Positions 7,324 through 16,475 of a stretch of DNA of 64,000 nt are shown one piece after another. This DNA is from Corallococcus silvisoli (lineage in GTDB: Bacteria > Myxococcota > Myxococcia > Myxococcales > Myxococcaceae): NCBI RefSeq assembly GCF_009909145.1, contig NZ_JAAAPJ010000014.1:1-64000 (forward strand), given 5' to 3'. Under the pieces are notes generated by a model. That model did not search any database, had not been told where the DNA came from, and worked only from the letters and a program-made list of their open reading frames with translations. The translations under genes and the position numbers were made by a program. How positions within the stretch are numbered: the first letter of the stretch is position 1; the number at the start of each line of letters is the position of its first letter.

Positions 7324-10300
7324 GCGAGCCCACGACCCCCGCACCCGCCCCGCCCCACCGGCGCCCGCGCTGGGGACGGCGGCTGCTGTGGGGGCTGCTC
7401 GGCCTGCTGGGCCTCATCGTGCTCCTGGGGGTGGGCGCGCTGGTGTTCGCCACCAGTGCCGGGGGTTCGGCCCGCATCGCCCGCCTTGGCGTCGACCAGG
7501 TGAACAAGCAGCTCGCCGGCCGGCTGGAGCTGGGCGGGTTCGACCTGGACCTGGACGGCGCGGTCCTCACCGGCGTGAAGCTCTACACCCCGGAGGGCGA
7601 GCTCGTGGCGGAGGTGGCCCGCGTGGAGGCGCGGCTGAACCTGTCGCCGCTCCTGAGCCAGCGGGTGGACCTGACCAAGGTGCGCATCGAGACGCCGCGC
7701 CTGTATCTGGTCCAGGACGAGCGGGGCCTCAACCTGATGCGCGCGCTGGAGCCCCGCGAGCCCAAGCCGGAGGAGCCCCCCACCCAGAGCCAGAGCGCCC
7801 TGCGCATCCTCCTGAAGGACTTCGAGCTGAGCCACGGCTTCGTGGACTTCCGACAGGAGCTGCCCGACGGCGGCGAGCGGCAGGTGCGCCTGGAGGAGCT
7901 GGGCGCGAAGGGAGCGGGCCACTGCGCGCTGGCGGACATGGACTTCGCCGCGGACCTGCAGGCCACGGGCGGCCTCACCCGTCCGCTCACGGGCCCGGTG
8001 TCGCTTGCCCTCAAGGGCCAGGGCAAGGACGTCGCGCGACAGGTGGAGGCGCGGCTGGGCCTGGCGGGCGTGGAGGCGGACCTGGGCGCGAAGCAGACCG
8101 GAGAGAAGGCCGCGTCCGTGGAGCTGCGCAAGCTGGTGGTGCCGCCCGGACCGGTGAAGGCCTTCGTGCCCGCGTACCCGCTGGTGGTGCCCGTCGAGGC
8201 GACGGGCACCGCGTCCCTGGACGGAGACGTCGCGCGCGCGAAGCTGGGCGCGTCCGCGGGCAAGGCCACGCTGGACCTGACGGGCGACGTGAACCTCAAG
8301 ACGCTCCGCACGACGGAAGCCACCGTGAAGGCGCGCGGGGTGAACCTGGCGGAGCTGATGGAGGACGGCATCCCCACCCGCATCGCCGCGGACCTCACCG
8401 CGCACGGCGGCGGCGACAGCGTGGAGACGCTGGAGGGCGACGTGGCCCTCACGGTGTCCCCTTCGGAGTACCGGGGCCAGTCGGTGGGGCCCATCGAGCT
8501 CAAGGCGACCGCGAAGGACGGCCACTACCAGGTGGGCAACCTGCGGGTGCTGATGCCGGGCGCGGCGCTCATCGCCTCGGGTCAGGGCACCGCGAAGTCC
8601 CTGGAGGCGCGCGGCAGCCTGTCCGCGGGCGACCTGAAGCTGTTGTCCCAGGCGCTGGACAAGCTGCTGCCTGGGGGCACCGTGCCGCCCATGTCCGGCA
8701 GCGGCTCGCTGGAGTTCCAGGTCCAGGGGCCTCCGCGCTCGCCGGGCGTGAAGGCGGACGGCAACTTCGTGGCGCTGAACTACGGCGACATCGCCATCAA
8801 GGACCTGTCGCTCAAGGCGAACGTGCGGGACGTCACCCGCCCGCTCACCACCGACGCCACCGTGCTGGTGAGTGAATTGAAGACCGGGGGCCGCACCTTC
8901 CGCGACCTGTCCGCGGCGCTCACCACCAGCGCGAACCGCGAGCTGAAGGCGAGCGTGCGCGTGGACGGCGACGCGAAGCTCGCGGTGGGCGTGGAGGGCA
9001 CGGTGGACGCGGACAACGAAGGGCTCGCGATGCGCACCTTCTCGCTGTCGTGGCCGGAGGCCACCTGGACGCTCCAGCAGCCCACGCACCTCGCCTTCGG
9101 CGGAGGACGCATCGCGCTGGCGCCGCCGCTGTCGCTCGTTTCGGAGTCGCAGACGCTGAAGGTGGCGGCGGTGAAGGACGGCGAGCGCGTGGACGCGCGC
9201 ATCGACCTGGGCGCCTTTGACTTGTCGAAGCTGCCACGCCTCGCGGTGCCGGAGTCGCTGGGGCTGGGCGGCATGCTGTCCGGCCACGTCGCGGCGAAGG
9301 GGCGCCTGACGAGGCCGGACGCGGACGTGGACCTCGCCTGGGTGGATGGCCGGGCGCGCGGCTATACGGGCCTGGGGCTCCAGCTCAAGGCCCAATACTC
9401 GAAGGACCGCGCCACCGGCACGCTGGCCGCGAGCCTGAGCGCGGGGCACGTGTCCTCCCAGTTCGACGTGCCGGTGCAGGGCGTGCTGCGGCGGCGCAAC
9501 GAGCCCCTGTCCCTGACCGTGAACCTGGAGAAGCTGGACGTGGCGGAGGCGCTGAAGCTCGCGGGCCAGCCGCCCGGGCCGTCCGGGCAGATCGCCGGCA
9601 GGCTGACGGTGACCGGCTCCGCGAAGGACCCTCGCCTGGGCATGAAGGTGGTGGGCGACGGGCTGCGCTACCCGGGCCGGCCGGAGGACCTCTTCGCGCA
9701 GACGCTGGGCTTCGAACTGAACGCGAACTCCGACGAAAACGACGCGACGCTGGGCGCCCGGCTGGACGTGAAGGGCCTCGCGCCGCAGGCGTATGTCGTG
9801 CTGAAGACGCCCTTCACGCTGAGCGGCCTCATCGCGAAGCCGCCCACGCCCGCGCGGGCCCTGGAGACCCCGCTGCGCCTGGAGGTGCTGGTGGCGGAGC
9901 TGCCGCTCAGGCTGCTCCAGGGCATGGAGGGCGTGGACAAGCCGGACGGCATGGTGACGCTGAAGGCGGACGTGACGGGCACCGCGCTCGCGCCGGTGGG
10001 CCGGGTGGAGCTCCAGGGTCGCGCGGTCACGGCCAATGGCCTGCCGCCGCTCAACGGCTCCGCGCTGGTGCTGGCGGGCGACGACGATGTGAAGCTGACG
10101 CTGGACGTGCAGCGCCCCAACGGACCGCTGGCGACGCTGGAGGCGCGCGTGCTGGCGCCGCTGGGGTCGCTCCAGGACCGCGAGGTGGCGGGCCGCGTGC
10201 CCTTCCGCCTGAAGGGCCGCGTGGGGCCCGTGCCCCTGGATGAGATTCCCGGACTGGTGCCCCAGCAGGGCCACGGCAACCGAGGGCCGCAGGGCGTGCT

Positions 10301-12080
10301 GTCCATGGAGCTGGTCGCGCGCGGCACCCCCGAGGCCCCCGAGGTGGAGCTGAACGCGGGCCTGCAGGGCCTGGGCGTCGCGCAGACGGCGCTGGGGCAG
10401 GCGCGGCTGCACTACTCGTATTCAGAGGCGAAGTCCCTCATCGACGCGATGCTCACCGCGCCCGGCGGCGGGTCGCTGGTGCTGGGCGGCACCATGGAGT
10501 TGGACCTGTCCCTGCCCGCGCTCCAGTCCGAGCAGGGGCCCGCGAAGAAGCTGGACCGGGCGCCGGTGGAGCTGTCGCTGCGCGCGCGCCGCTTCGACCC
10601 GACGTTCCTCTCCGGCATCTCCCCCTACGTGCGCACGCTGGGCGGGTTCATCCAGGCGGACGCGAACCTGGGCGGCACCGTGGGCGCGCCCACCTTCAAG
10701 GGCAGCCTGGGCTGGAAGGACGGCCGGCTGGGGTTGATGGGCTTTGGCGAGTACAACGCCATCCAGCTCGCGCTGAACGCGTCGCAGGAGCGCATCGAGC
10801 TCAAGCAGCTCACCGCGAAGTCGGGCAACGGCACCCTGGAGCTGACGGCCACGGCGAACCGCCAGGGCAAGAACGGCGAGTTCATGCTGGAGGGCAAGGG
10901 CAACACCAAGAACCTGCCCATCGTGGTGGAGGACCAGCTGCTGGCCCTCCTGTCGTTGAACCTGTCGATGAAGGGCAGCCTCACCGACCGGCTGGTGAAC
11001 ATCAGCGACCTCTCCATCCCGGAGGCGCACGTCGAGCTGCCGGAGGCCAAGCGCAAGGACCTGCAGCCGCTGGAGCGCCCCGCCGACGTGGTGATGGTGC
11101 GCAACGGCGTGCCCGTGGACAAACGCAAGCGGAAGCAGCCGACGCCCGCGCAGGTGGAGGCGGAGCAGAAGGCGGCGAACCCGCGCAACGCCCCGGACGC
11201 GCCCGGCACGCCTGGAAACCCGGGCACGCCCGCCACCAGCGGCGGCGCGGGCAATCCCCCGTCGCAGTACGAACCGCCGCAGGCCGAGCCACGGCTGGCC
11301 GACCTGGAGAACAGCGAGGAAGAGGAGGAGGAAGCGCCCCAGCGCCAGTTCTGGGTGAACATCAACGCGCCCCGCAACCTGTGGGTGCGAGGCTCGGACC
11401 TCAACATCCAGTTGGGCCTGTCCGAGGGCTTCCGCGTCGAGTACGCCAACGAGGCGCGCATGTTCGGCGAGGTGATGGTCCTCCTGGGCCGCGTGGACGT
11501 GCTGGGGCGCCGCTTCGACGTGCAGCGCGACAGCCAGGTGCGCTTCACCGGCCCGGTCCTCACGCCGTACATCAACGTCACGGCGGAGTACCGCAACGAA
11601 AACGCGGCCGTGACCGTCTACGTCACCGTGCGCGGCCAGGGGAAGGACATCACCCTCAAGACGAGCAGCGACCCGGCCCTGCCGGAGTCGGAAATCTACA
11701 CGCTGCTCGCCACCGGCCGGCGCACGCTGGAGCGCGGCTCCGGCGCGTCGGTGAACGCGGGCGCGCAGGCCGCGTCGGTGGTGGGCTCGTATGTCGCCAA
11801 CGAGGCGCGCAAGGCCATCGCCGCGAAGCTGCCCTTGGACGTGCTCTCCATCGAAGCGGGCGACAGCGGCATCGCCGGCACCAAGCTGGAGGTGGGCACG
11901 TACGTGACGGACAAGATCTACGTGGGCTACACCGGCCGCGTGGGCGCCAACCTCCAGAAGGGGGAGAACGCCAACGCCGTGCGCTTCCAGTACCTGTTCA
12001 GCCCGCGCTGGAGCCTGGAAGGCATGTACGGCGACGCGCGCTCCGGCGGTCTGGACCTCATCTGGACCAAGGAATACTGA
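7320..12080 (+). CDS. tamB: TamB (DUF490) inner-membrane translocation/assembly protein
   Basis: A 1,586-residue AsmA/TamB-type protein. One N-terminal membrane helix (LLWGLLGLLGLIVLLGVGAL) follows a Pro/Arg-rich cytoplasmic segment; the long periplasmic part is beta-rich, as in the hydrophobic-groove bridges between the two membranes. The C-terminal DUF490 region includes DVLGRRFDVQRDSQVRFTG, a SEIYTLLATGR segment, and a final beta segment ending SGGLDLIWTKEY. A Pro/Gly/Glu-rich low-complexity insert lies near residues 1265-1345. The start is a TTG (7320-7322) overlapping the tamA stop, with GGAGAGG at 7309-7315 as ribosome site; no ATG or GTG fits. Confidence 0.9.
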   Translation: MSEPTTPAPAPPHRRPRWGRRLLWGLLGLLGLIVLLGVGALVFATSAGGSARIARLGVDQVNKQLAGRLELGGFDLDLDGAVLTGVKLYTPEGELVAEVARVEARLNLSPLLSQRVDLTKVRIETPRLYLVQDERGLNLMRALEPREPKPEEPPTQSQSALRILLKDFELSHGFVDFRQELPDGGERQVRLEELGAKGAGHCALADMDFAADLQATGGLTRPLTGPVSLALKGQGKDVARQVEARLGLAGVEADLGAKQTGEKAASVELRKLVVPPGPVKAFVPAYPLVVPVEATGTASLDGDVARAKLGASAGKATLDLTGDVNLKTLRTTEATVKARGVNLAELMEDGIPTRIAADLTAHGGGDSVETLEGDVALTVSPSEYRGQSVGPIELKATAKDGHYQVGNLRVLMPGAALIASGQGTAKSLEARGSLSAGDLKLLSQALDKLLPGGTVPPMSGSGSLEFQVQGPPRSPGVKADGNFVALNYGDIAIKDLSLKANVRDVTRPLTTDATVLVSELKTGGRTFRDLSAALTTSANRELKASVRVDGDAKLAVGVEGTVDADNEGLAMRTFSLSWPEATWTLQQPTHLAFGGGRIALAPPLSLVSESQTLKVAAVKDGERVDARIDLGAFDLSKLPRLAVPESLGLGGMLSGHVAAKGRLTRPDADVDLAWVDGRARGYTGLGLQLKAQYSKDRATGTLAASLSAGHVSSQFDVPVQGVLRRRNEPLSLTVNLEKLDVAEALKLAGQPPGPSGQIAGRLTVTGSAKDPRLGMKVVGDGLRYPGRPEDLFAQTLGFELNANSDENDATLGARLDVKGLAPQAYVVLKTPFTLSGLIAKPPTPARALETPLRLEVLVAELPLRLLQGMEGVDKPDGMVTLKADVTGTALAPVGRVELQGRAVTANGLPPLNGSALVLAGDDDVKLTLDVQRPNGPLATLEARVLAPLGSLQDREVAGRVPFRLKGRVGPVPLDEIPGLVPQQGHGNRGPQGVLSMELVARGTPEAPEVELNAGLQGLGVAQTALGQARLHYSYSEAKSLIDAMLTAPGGGSLVLGGTMELDLSLPALQSEQGPAKKLDRAPVELSLRARRFDPTFLSGISPYVRTLGGFIQADANLGGTVGAPTFKGSLGWKDGRLGLMGFGEYNAIQLALNASQERIELKQLTAKSGNGTLELTATANRQGKNGEFMLEGKGNTKNLPIVVEDQLLALLSLNLSMKGSLTDRLVNISDLSIPEAHVELPEAKRKDLQPLERPADVVMVRNGVPVDKRKRKQPTPAQVEAEQKAANPRNAPDAPGTPGNPGTPATSGGAGNPPSQYEPPQAEPRLADLENSEEEEEEAPQRQFWVNINAPRNLWVRGSDLNIQLGLSEGFRVEYANEARMFGEVMVLLGRVDVLGRRFDVQRDSQVRFTGPVLTPYINVTAEYRNENAAVTVYVTVRGQGKDITLKTSSDPALPESEIYTLLATGRRTLERGSGASVNAGAQAASVVGSYVANEARKAIAAKLPLDVLSIEAGDSGIAGTKLEVGTYVTDKIYVGYTGRVGANLQKGENANAVRFQYLFSPRWSLEGMYGDARSGGLDLIWTKEY

Positions 12081-12191
12081 AGGCCGCGCGCACGGGTGGG
12101 GCCGGCCTGACTCAAGAACCGCATGGGAGCAGCGAATCGACCCCCAGGTGCGAGGGACATGGGGGCGTGGGGGCGGGGTAGAGTTTCGGAC

Positions 12192-13508
12192 ATGGGGACC
12201 CCTGCGCTGATTCGTCGGAAGTGTTGGTCGTTGCTGGCCGTGGGCCTGCTGGCGGTGGCGGGCTGCTCGGATTCGAGTTCGCCGGGCGATGAGCCCGGAC
12301 CCGGGACGGATGGGCCTGGGGTGACGCCGGGCGATGGCACGGACTGCCTGGGCGCGAAGTTCCTGGACTCGTTGGGCAAGAGCAAGCTGCTGGTGGGCGC
12401 GCAGATGGAGGACGCCACCGCGGCGAAGGCGCCCTTCGACGTGCGCTACCTGTACATCGCGGCGGGCCTGTTCGATTCGAAGGACGCGTGCAATTCGTGC
12501 GCGTCCGGGTGCACCTCCGGCGGCACGTCGTGCTCCAACAGTGGGCCGGGCTGCGGGTGGTGGGGCTGCTGGCAGTACGACCAGGAGCCGCCTGGCGCCT
12601 ACGTGCGGGACTTCATCGCCGCGACGAAGGCCCAGGGACAGCTGCCGTTCATCACCTACTACGAGGAGTTCCAGGCGAGCGGCTACAGCGAAGGCCGGCA
12701 GCAGCTGGCGGCGCTGAACGACGCGAAGTTCCTGGAGCGCTACCTGGCGGACTGGCGGTTCCTGCTCAAGCAGGTGGGCCAGGAGAAGGTGCTGCTGCAG
12801 ATCGAGCCCGACATGTGGGCCTACCTCCAGTTCTTCCCGGCCGATGGCAAGGCCCAGTCCACGGCGGTGGCGGTGAAGGCGGCGAACCCCACCGACTGCG
12901 GTGGCCAGGAGAACAACGCCGCGGGCCTGGGCAAGTGCATGATCGCCATGGCGCGCAAGTACGCGCCCAACGCGAAGGTGGGCCTGCACGCGAGCGCGTG
13001 GGCGACGAAGACGGACGTGTCGGCGAACACGGACGCGTCGTTCAACGTGGCGGGGGAGGCGAACAAGGTCGCGGACTTCCTGCTGTCCGTGGGCGCCGGG
13101 GACACCGACTTCGTCACGGTGGAGGCGTCGGACCGCGACGCGGGCTGGTACCAGGAGACGCAGGACAAGGCGACGTGGTGGGACCCGGAGAACCGCAAGC
13201 TGCCGCACTTCCAGCAGGCGTTCACCTGGGCGAAGGCCGTCTCCGCGCGGCTGAACAAGCCGCACCTGTGGTGGCAGCTCCCGCTGGGCAACATGAGCCT
13301 GCCCAACCGCGACAAGCAGTGGCGCGACAACCGCGTGGACTACTTCCTCACCCACCCGGGTGAGGTGGCCGCGGCGGGCGGCGTGGGCATGCTCTTCGGC
13401 GCGGGCAACTACGAGCAGACCACGCCGGAGTCGGACGGCGGCAACCTCCTCAAGCGCGTGAAGGCCTACAAGGACGCGGGCGGCCAGGCCGCGTGCGTGA
13501 AGCCCTGA
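12192..13508 (+). CDS. lipoprotein with glycosidase-like fold, function unknown
   Basis: A 438-residue lipoprotein: signal peptide with lipobox VAGC, a Gly/Pro/Asp linker, then a domain of about 390 residues. It has a Cys/Gly/Trp-rich segment (about 95-125) and motifs that look like strand ends of a TIM barrel: LLQIEPDMWAYLQ, ARKYAPNAKVGLHASAW, DFVTVEASDRDAGWY and LWWQLPLGNMSLPN. Glu and Asp residues at these strand ends make a secreted glycoside hydrolase-like role plausible, but I cannot assign a family. ATG 12192 is chosen over in-frame upstream ATGs because it opens directly into the signal peptide. It ends against a strong hairpin shared with the converging AlkD gene. Confidence 0.65.
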   Translation: MGTPALIRRKCWSLLAVGLLAVAGCSDSSSPGDEPGPGTDGPGVTPGDGTDCLGAKFLDSLGKSKLLVGAQMEDATAAKAPFDVRYLYIAAGLFDSKDACNSCASGCTSGGTSCSNSGPGCGWWGCWQYDQEPPGAYVRDFIAATKAQGQLPFITYYEEFQASGYSEGRQQLAALNDAKFLERYLADWRFLLKQVGQEKVLLQIEPDMWAYLQFFPADGKAQSTAVAVKAANPTDCGGQENNAAGLGKCMIAMARKYAPNAKVGLHASAWATKTDVSANTDASFNVAGEANKVADFLLSVGAGDTDFVTVEASDRDAGWYQETQDKATWWDPENRKLPHFQQAFTWAKAVSARLNKPHLWWQLPLGNMSLPNRDKQWRDNRVDYFLTHPGEVAAAGGVGMLFGAGNYEQTTPESDGGNLLKRVKAYKDAGGQAACVKP

Positions 13509-13522
13509 GCAGGTGAGCGGTG

Positions 13523-13555
13523 CCACGCGCCCGGCGATGTGGCCGGGCGCGGTGG
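13523..13555. terminator. bidirectional hairpin between convergent genes
   Basis: CCAC-GCGCCCGGC (13523-13535) pairs with GCCGGGCGC-G-GTGG (13541-13555), with a one-base bulge and a 5-base loop. It lies between the stop of the plus-strand lipoprotein and the stop of the minus-strand AlkD gene. Confidence 0.5.
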
Positions 13556-13564
13556 ACTCCGGTC

Positions 13565-14545
13565 CTACGCGCGCGCCCGCGCTCGCCTGGGTGCCGCGGG
13601 CCTCTTCGCGGTCGTCGCCTTGCGTGACGGTTTCCCCTCGGTGCTTGTCTTGCGCTTCGTCGCGACAGGCGCCTTGCGTGACGGCTTCTCCGTGGCGCCT
13701 GTCGTGCGCTTCGTCGCGACGGAGACCGGAGCCTTCCGGGCGGGCTTCTTCGCGACACGGGCTTCTTTCCGGGCCGGCTTCTGCGCGGCCTGACCTTGCT
13801 TCCGGGCCGGCGTCCGCGCAGCACTGGCCTCCTTCCGGGCCGGATTCTGCGCCCGGGCTGGCTTCCGCGCGGCCTGGGCTTCCTTCCGGGCCTGGAGCTT
13901 GTGGATGGCTTGCGTGGCATCCGGCGTCTCGCAGGCGGTGTCGCCGTGATCCACGTCCACCCGGCCCAGCCGCTTCGCCGTCGCGAGCGCCGCGCCCTGG
14001 AGTGCGCCCCCGGTGCCCCCCAGGTTGATGAGCGCACGGTTCATCGCATCGCGGACACGGTTCTTCGCGGTCGGCAGTTCCTGCTCGATGCGCTTCACCC
14101 AGGGCCGCAGGTCCTCTGCTTCGAGCAACTGTGTCTTCGCCAGCAGCGACGACAGCGTCTGCCAACCCGCGCGCCCCAGCCATTCAGCCGGGGAGCGCGT
14201 CCACTCGAGGGCCTTCACCGCATGCGGTGAGGACAGCACCACGTTCGTCACGAAGACGTCCGTCAACGCGTACCAATCAAGCTGCTTCGCCCAGGTGTCC
14301 AGCTCCGCCCAGGACAACGCGGGCGCGTCCACCACCATCGTCGCCAGCAGCCGCGCCTCCGCATGCCCCGTCGCCCACAGGGCACGGGCCAGCACGGAGT
14401 CCGTGCCGATGCGCTTCTTCAGCGCCGTCAGCGGGCCGAAGTTCACTCCGGACAGCGGCTCGGGAGCACCGTGCCGCAAGAAGGTCTTCCGCGTCTGGGG
14501 AGAGCCCAGCCGCTCCAGCTCCGCCATCGTCTCTTTGAGGGTCAT
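13565..14545 (-). CDS. AlkD-like DNA alkylation repair protein with Lys/Ala/Pro-rich tail
   Basis: A 326-residue protein. Residues 1 to about 230 form HEAT-like helical repeats matching the AlkD/DNA alkylation repair family (PF08713), which excises N3- and N7-alkylated purines by wrapping DNA: the N-terminus MTLKETMAELERLGSPQTRK, then ALWATGHAEARLLATMVVDA and WVKRIEQELPTAKNRVRDAM. The last 85 or so residues are an added tail of repeated KPARKEA and KPSRKA motifs, strongly basic and like histone H1 tails, likely to bind DNA non-specifically. ATG 14545 is chosen because conserved sequence begins there; the upstream in-frame extension is unconserved. It appears monocistronic. Confidence 0.8.
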   Translation of the reverse strand: MTLKETMAELERLGSPQTRKTFLRHGAPEPLSGVNFGPLTALKKRIGTDSVLARALWATGHAEARLLATMVVDAPALSWAELDTWAKQLDWYALTDVFVTNVVLSSPHAVKALEWTRSPAEWLGRAGWQTLSSLLAKTQLLEAEDLRPWVKRIEQELPTAKNRVRDAMNRALINLGGTGGALQGAALATAKRLGRVDVDHGDTACETPDATQAIHKLQARKEAQAARKPARAQNPARKEASAARTPARKQGQAAQKPARKEARVAKKPARKAPVSVATKRTTGATEKPSRKAPVATKRKTSTEGKPSRKATTAKRPAAPRRARARA

Positions 14546-14643
14546 CGCGCGCGGAGTCTGGCACGGCCCGGGGCCCCTCGGGCAGGCGCCAACAGCCGCT
14601 CCCAGTGGCTCGCCCCCCACGTCCCTTGCCTCGCGAGGCCTTC

Positions 14644-16332
14644 TCAGAACAGGCGCGAGTAGGTCGGCGGCGCTCCGGGGCGCGGCGTCCATCGCCGCCC
14701 ATCCCGGGGCAGCCACAGGAGCTGGAAGGCTTGCGCACGCCCTTCGTAGCGGAGGGTGTGCTCGCCCCGGGTCAGGGTGAACTCCGGCGTGGAGATCCGC
14801 GCACCGTCGATGAACAGCGCGCCGGTGTCGAGCGCGCTCGCGGGCTGGAGGAAATAGCGATCCGCGCGCACCGCGAGGAAGTGGTCCTCCAGCACGCCTG
14901 CGTCGACGGGCACGCGATAGCGCTGGCCCCAGAGGAAGAGATCGCCGTCGTAGGGCTGGTAGTGCGCGTCCAGGAAGCGTCGCAACGCGGGCGGCAGGCC
15001 AGAGGTGCGCAGGTCGTCCACGCGCGCCACGCAGCCCTGCTCCACGAGCGCACGCGGCATGTCGTCGGACAGCAGGTCCACGAGCGAGCCGCGCAGATAC
15101 GCATCCGTGTAGAAGTAGAAGTGCGCGTGCGGCCTGCTCACGAAGCCGCCCGAGTTGTCGTAGACGACGTCCCGCGGCCCCGTGAGCGTGGCGATGCGAG
15201 CGAGCACCTCACGTTGCCGCGCGTTGCCGCCGCCATCCATCAGCGCCTCGACGTGCGCGGCCTGCACCGCGAACAGCCCTCCCAATCCCACGAGCCCCAC
15301 GGCGCGGATGAGCGGAGTGCGCAGCCATGCGAGCACCGCGACGGCGCCGCGCGCGGCGAAGGGCGAGAGCACGCCAAGGAAGGGCAGCAGGCTGTAGGGG
15401 AACGGTGCGCGCTGAAGCGCGTAGGCACCGAATGTCGCGGGCACGGCCACGACGAGGAGCAGGTCCTGCGTGCGGGCATCCCTCCATTGAGACAGCGAGG
15501 TGGCGATGAAGCCGACAGTCGCGAGGAGGAAGAACGCAGGCTGTTCTCCCAGGATGGGTAACAGGTACTCACGCCAGGAGAAGCCCGGGTAGTGGCGCTG
15601 GTGCTCGGAGGCCCAGACGAAGCACCAGTGCCACCATGCGCTCCAGGAGTCCGTCACCGTGAGGTACGCGGCCACGGCCCCCGAAGCGGTGAGGAGACCA
15701 AGGACGAAGGCGCGCGGCGCGGCGATGAGCGCGGGAGGACGGCCCCGGCGCAGGAGCAGGTCGCCCACGAGCACCGCGCCCACGAGTCCGCCGAAGAAGA
15801 GCGCTTTCTGCGAACCCCATGCGGAGGCGATGAGCAGCGCACCCGCGAAGAAGGACGAGGGTGCGGAGCGCACGGTCAGCGCGGCGAGGGCGCCCAGGAA
15901 GAGCGCGGCGGTGAGGGCATCCGGGCGCACCTCGGTGGCGAAGTGAAGGAACGCGGGGGTGCTCAGCAGCAGCAGCGGGGCCAGGAGCGCGGCGATGCGT
16001 CCTTCGCGCCGGTTGAGGAGGAACACGGAGACGCCAGCGCCCGCGAGCGGCACGAGCATCGCCGCGCGAAGGGCGAGCACGTTGCGCGGATCATCCCCGA
16101 GCAGCCGGAACAGCGGGGCCAGGAGTTGGTACACGAGCGGAAAGTGCACCTCGAAGAAGTCTCGGTACGGCACCTGTCCGTGGGCCATGAGCCACGCGGA
16201 GTGGGCGTACTGGAACTCGTCGATGCTGAATGCCTTGTGCAGTGAGAGGCGCACGGCCTGGAGCGCGAGCACGCCCAGGACGACGCCAAGGCCCCACCGC
16301 ACGGCCCGCGACTCCGTCATCGGAGCCGTCAT
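14644..16332 (-). CDS. GT39/PMT-type membrane glycosyltransferase
   Basis: A 562-residue integral membrane protein with about ten hydrophobic helices and a C-terminal soluble domain. The acidic pair D38-E39 in SIDEFQYAHSAWLM, right after the first membrane helix, matches the catalytic loop of GT-C enzymes that use polyprenyl-phosphate sugars; YRDFFEVHFPLVYQL follows as in the PMT/ArnT class. The likely role is sugar transfer on the periplasmic side from a lipid-linked donor; acceptor unknown. The start is ATG 16330-16332, or a second ATG four codons later. It lies downstream of the Bat-type operon across a roughly 100-bp gap holding a duplicated gene end. Confidence 0.75.
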   Translation of the reverse strand: MTAPMTESRAVRWGLGVVLGVLALQAVRLSLHKAFSIDEFQYAHSAWLMAHGQVPYRDFFEVHFPLVYQLLAPLFRLLGDDPRNVLALRAAMLVPLAGAGVSVFLLNRREGRIAALLAPLLLLSTPAFLHFATEVRPDALTAALFLGALAALTVRSAPSSFFAGALLIASAWGSQKALFFGGLVGAVLVGDLLLRRGRPPALIAAPRAFVLGLLTASGAVAAYLTVTDSWSAWWHWCFVWASEHQRHYPGFSWREYLLPILGEQPAFFLLATVGFIATSLSQWRDARTQDLLLVVAVPATFGAYALQRAPFPYSLLPFLGVLSPFAARGAVAVLAWLRTPLIRAVGLVGLGGLFAVQAAHVEALMDGGGNARQREVLARIATLTGPRDVVYDNSGGFVSRPHAHFYFYTDAYLRGSLVDLLSDDMPRALVEQGCVARVDDLRTSGLPPALRRFLDAHYQPYDGDLFLWGQRYRVPVDAGVLEDHFLAVRADRYFLQPASALDTGALFIDGARISTPEFTLTRGEHTLRYEGRAQAFQLLWLPRDGRRWTPRPGAPPTYSRLF

Positions 16333-16361
16333 ACCGCGAAAGCGCCTCGGGGTTCAGGGCT

Positions 16362-16475
16362 CAGCAGCCCGTCCGACGCCGGGCCCTGGCGCGCGGCCCC
16401 GGCTCCGCGATGCCGAGACCGCGCTTCCGACATCCGGACTCAGCGCCCCGTCCGACGCCGGGCCCTGGCGCGCGC
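16362..16475. repeat. 79-bp-spaced direct repeat of the end of the VWA gene
   Basis: About 30 bases around GTCCGACGCCGGGCCCTGGC occur at 16371 and again at 16450. The copy at 16440-16475 holds the natural C-terminus and stop of the minus-strand VWA gene; the other copy lies beyond the stop in the gap before the glycosyltransferase gene. This looks like a partial tandem duplication of the gene end. Confidence 0.6.
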
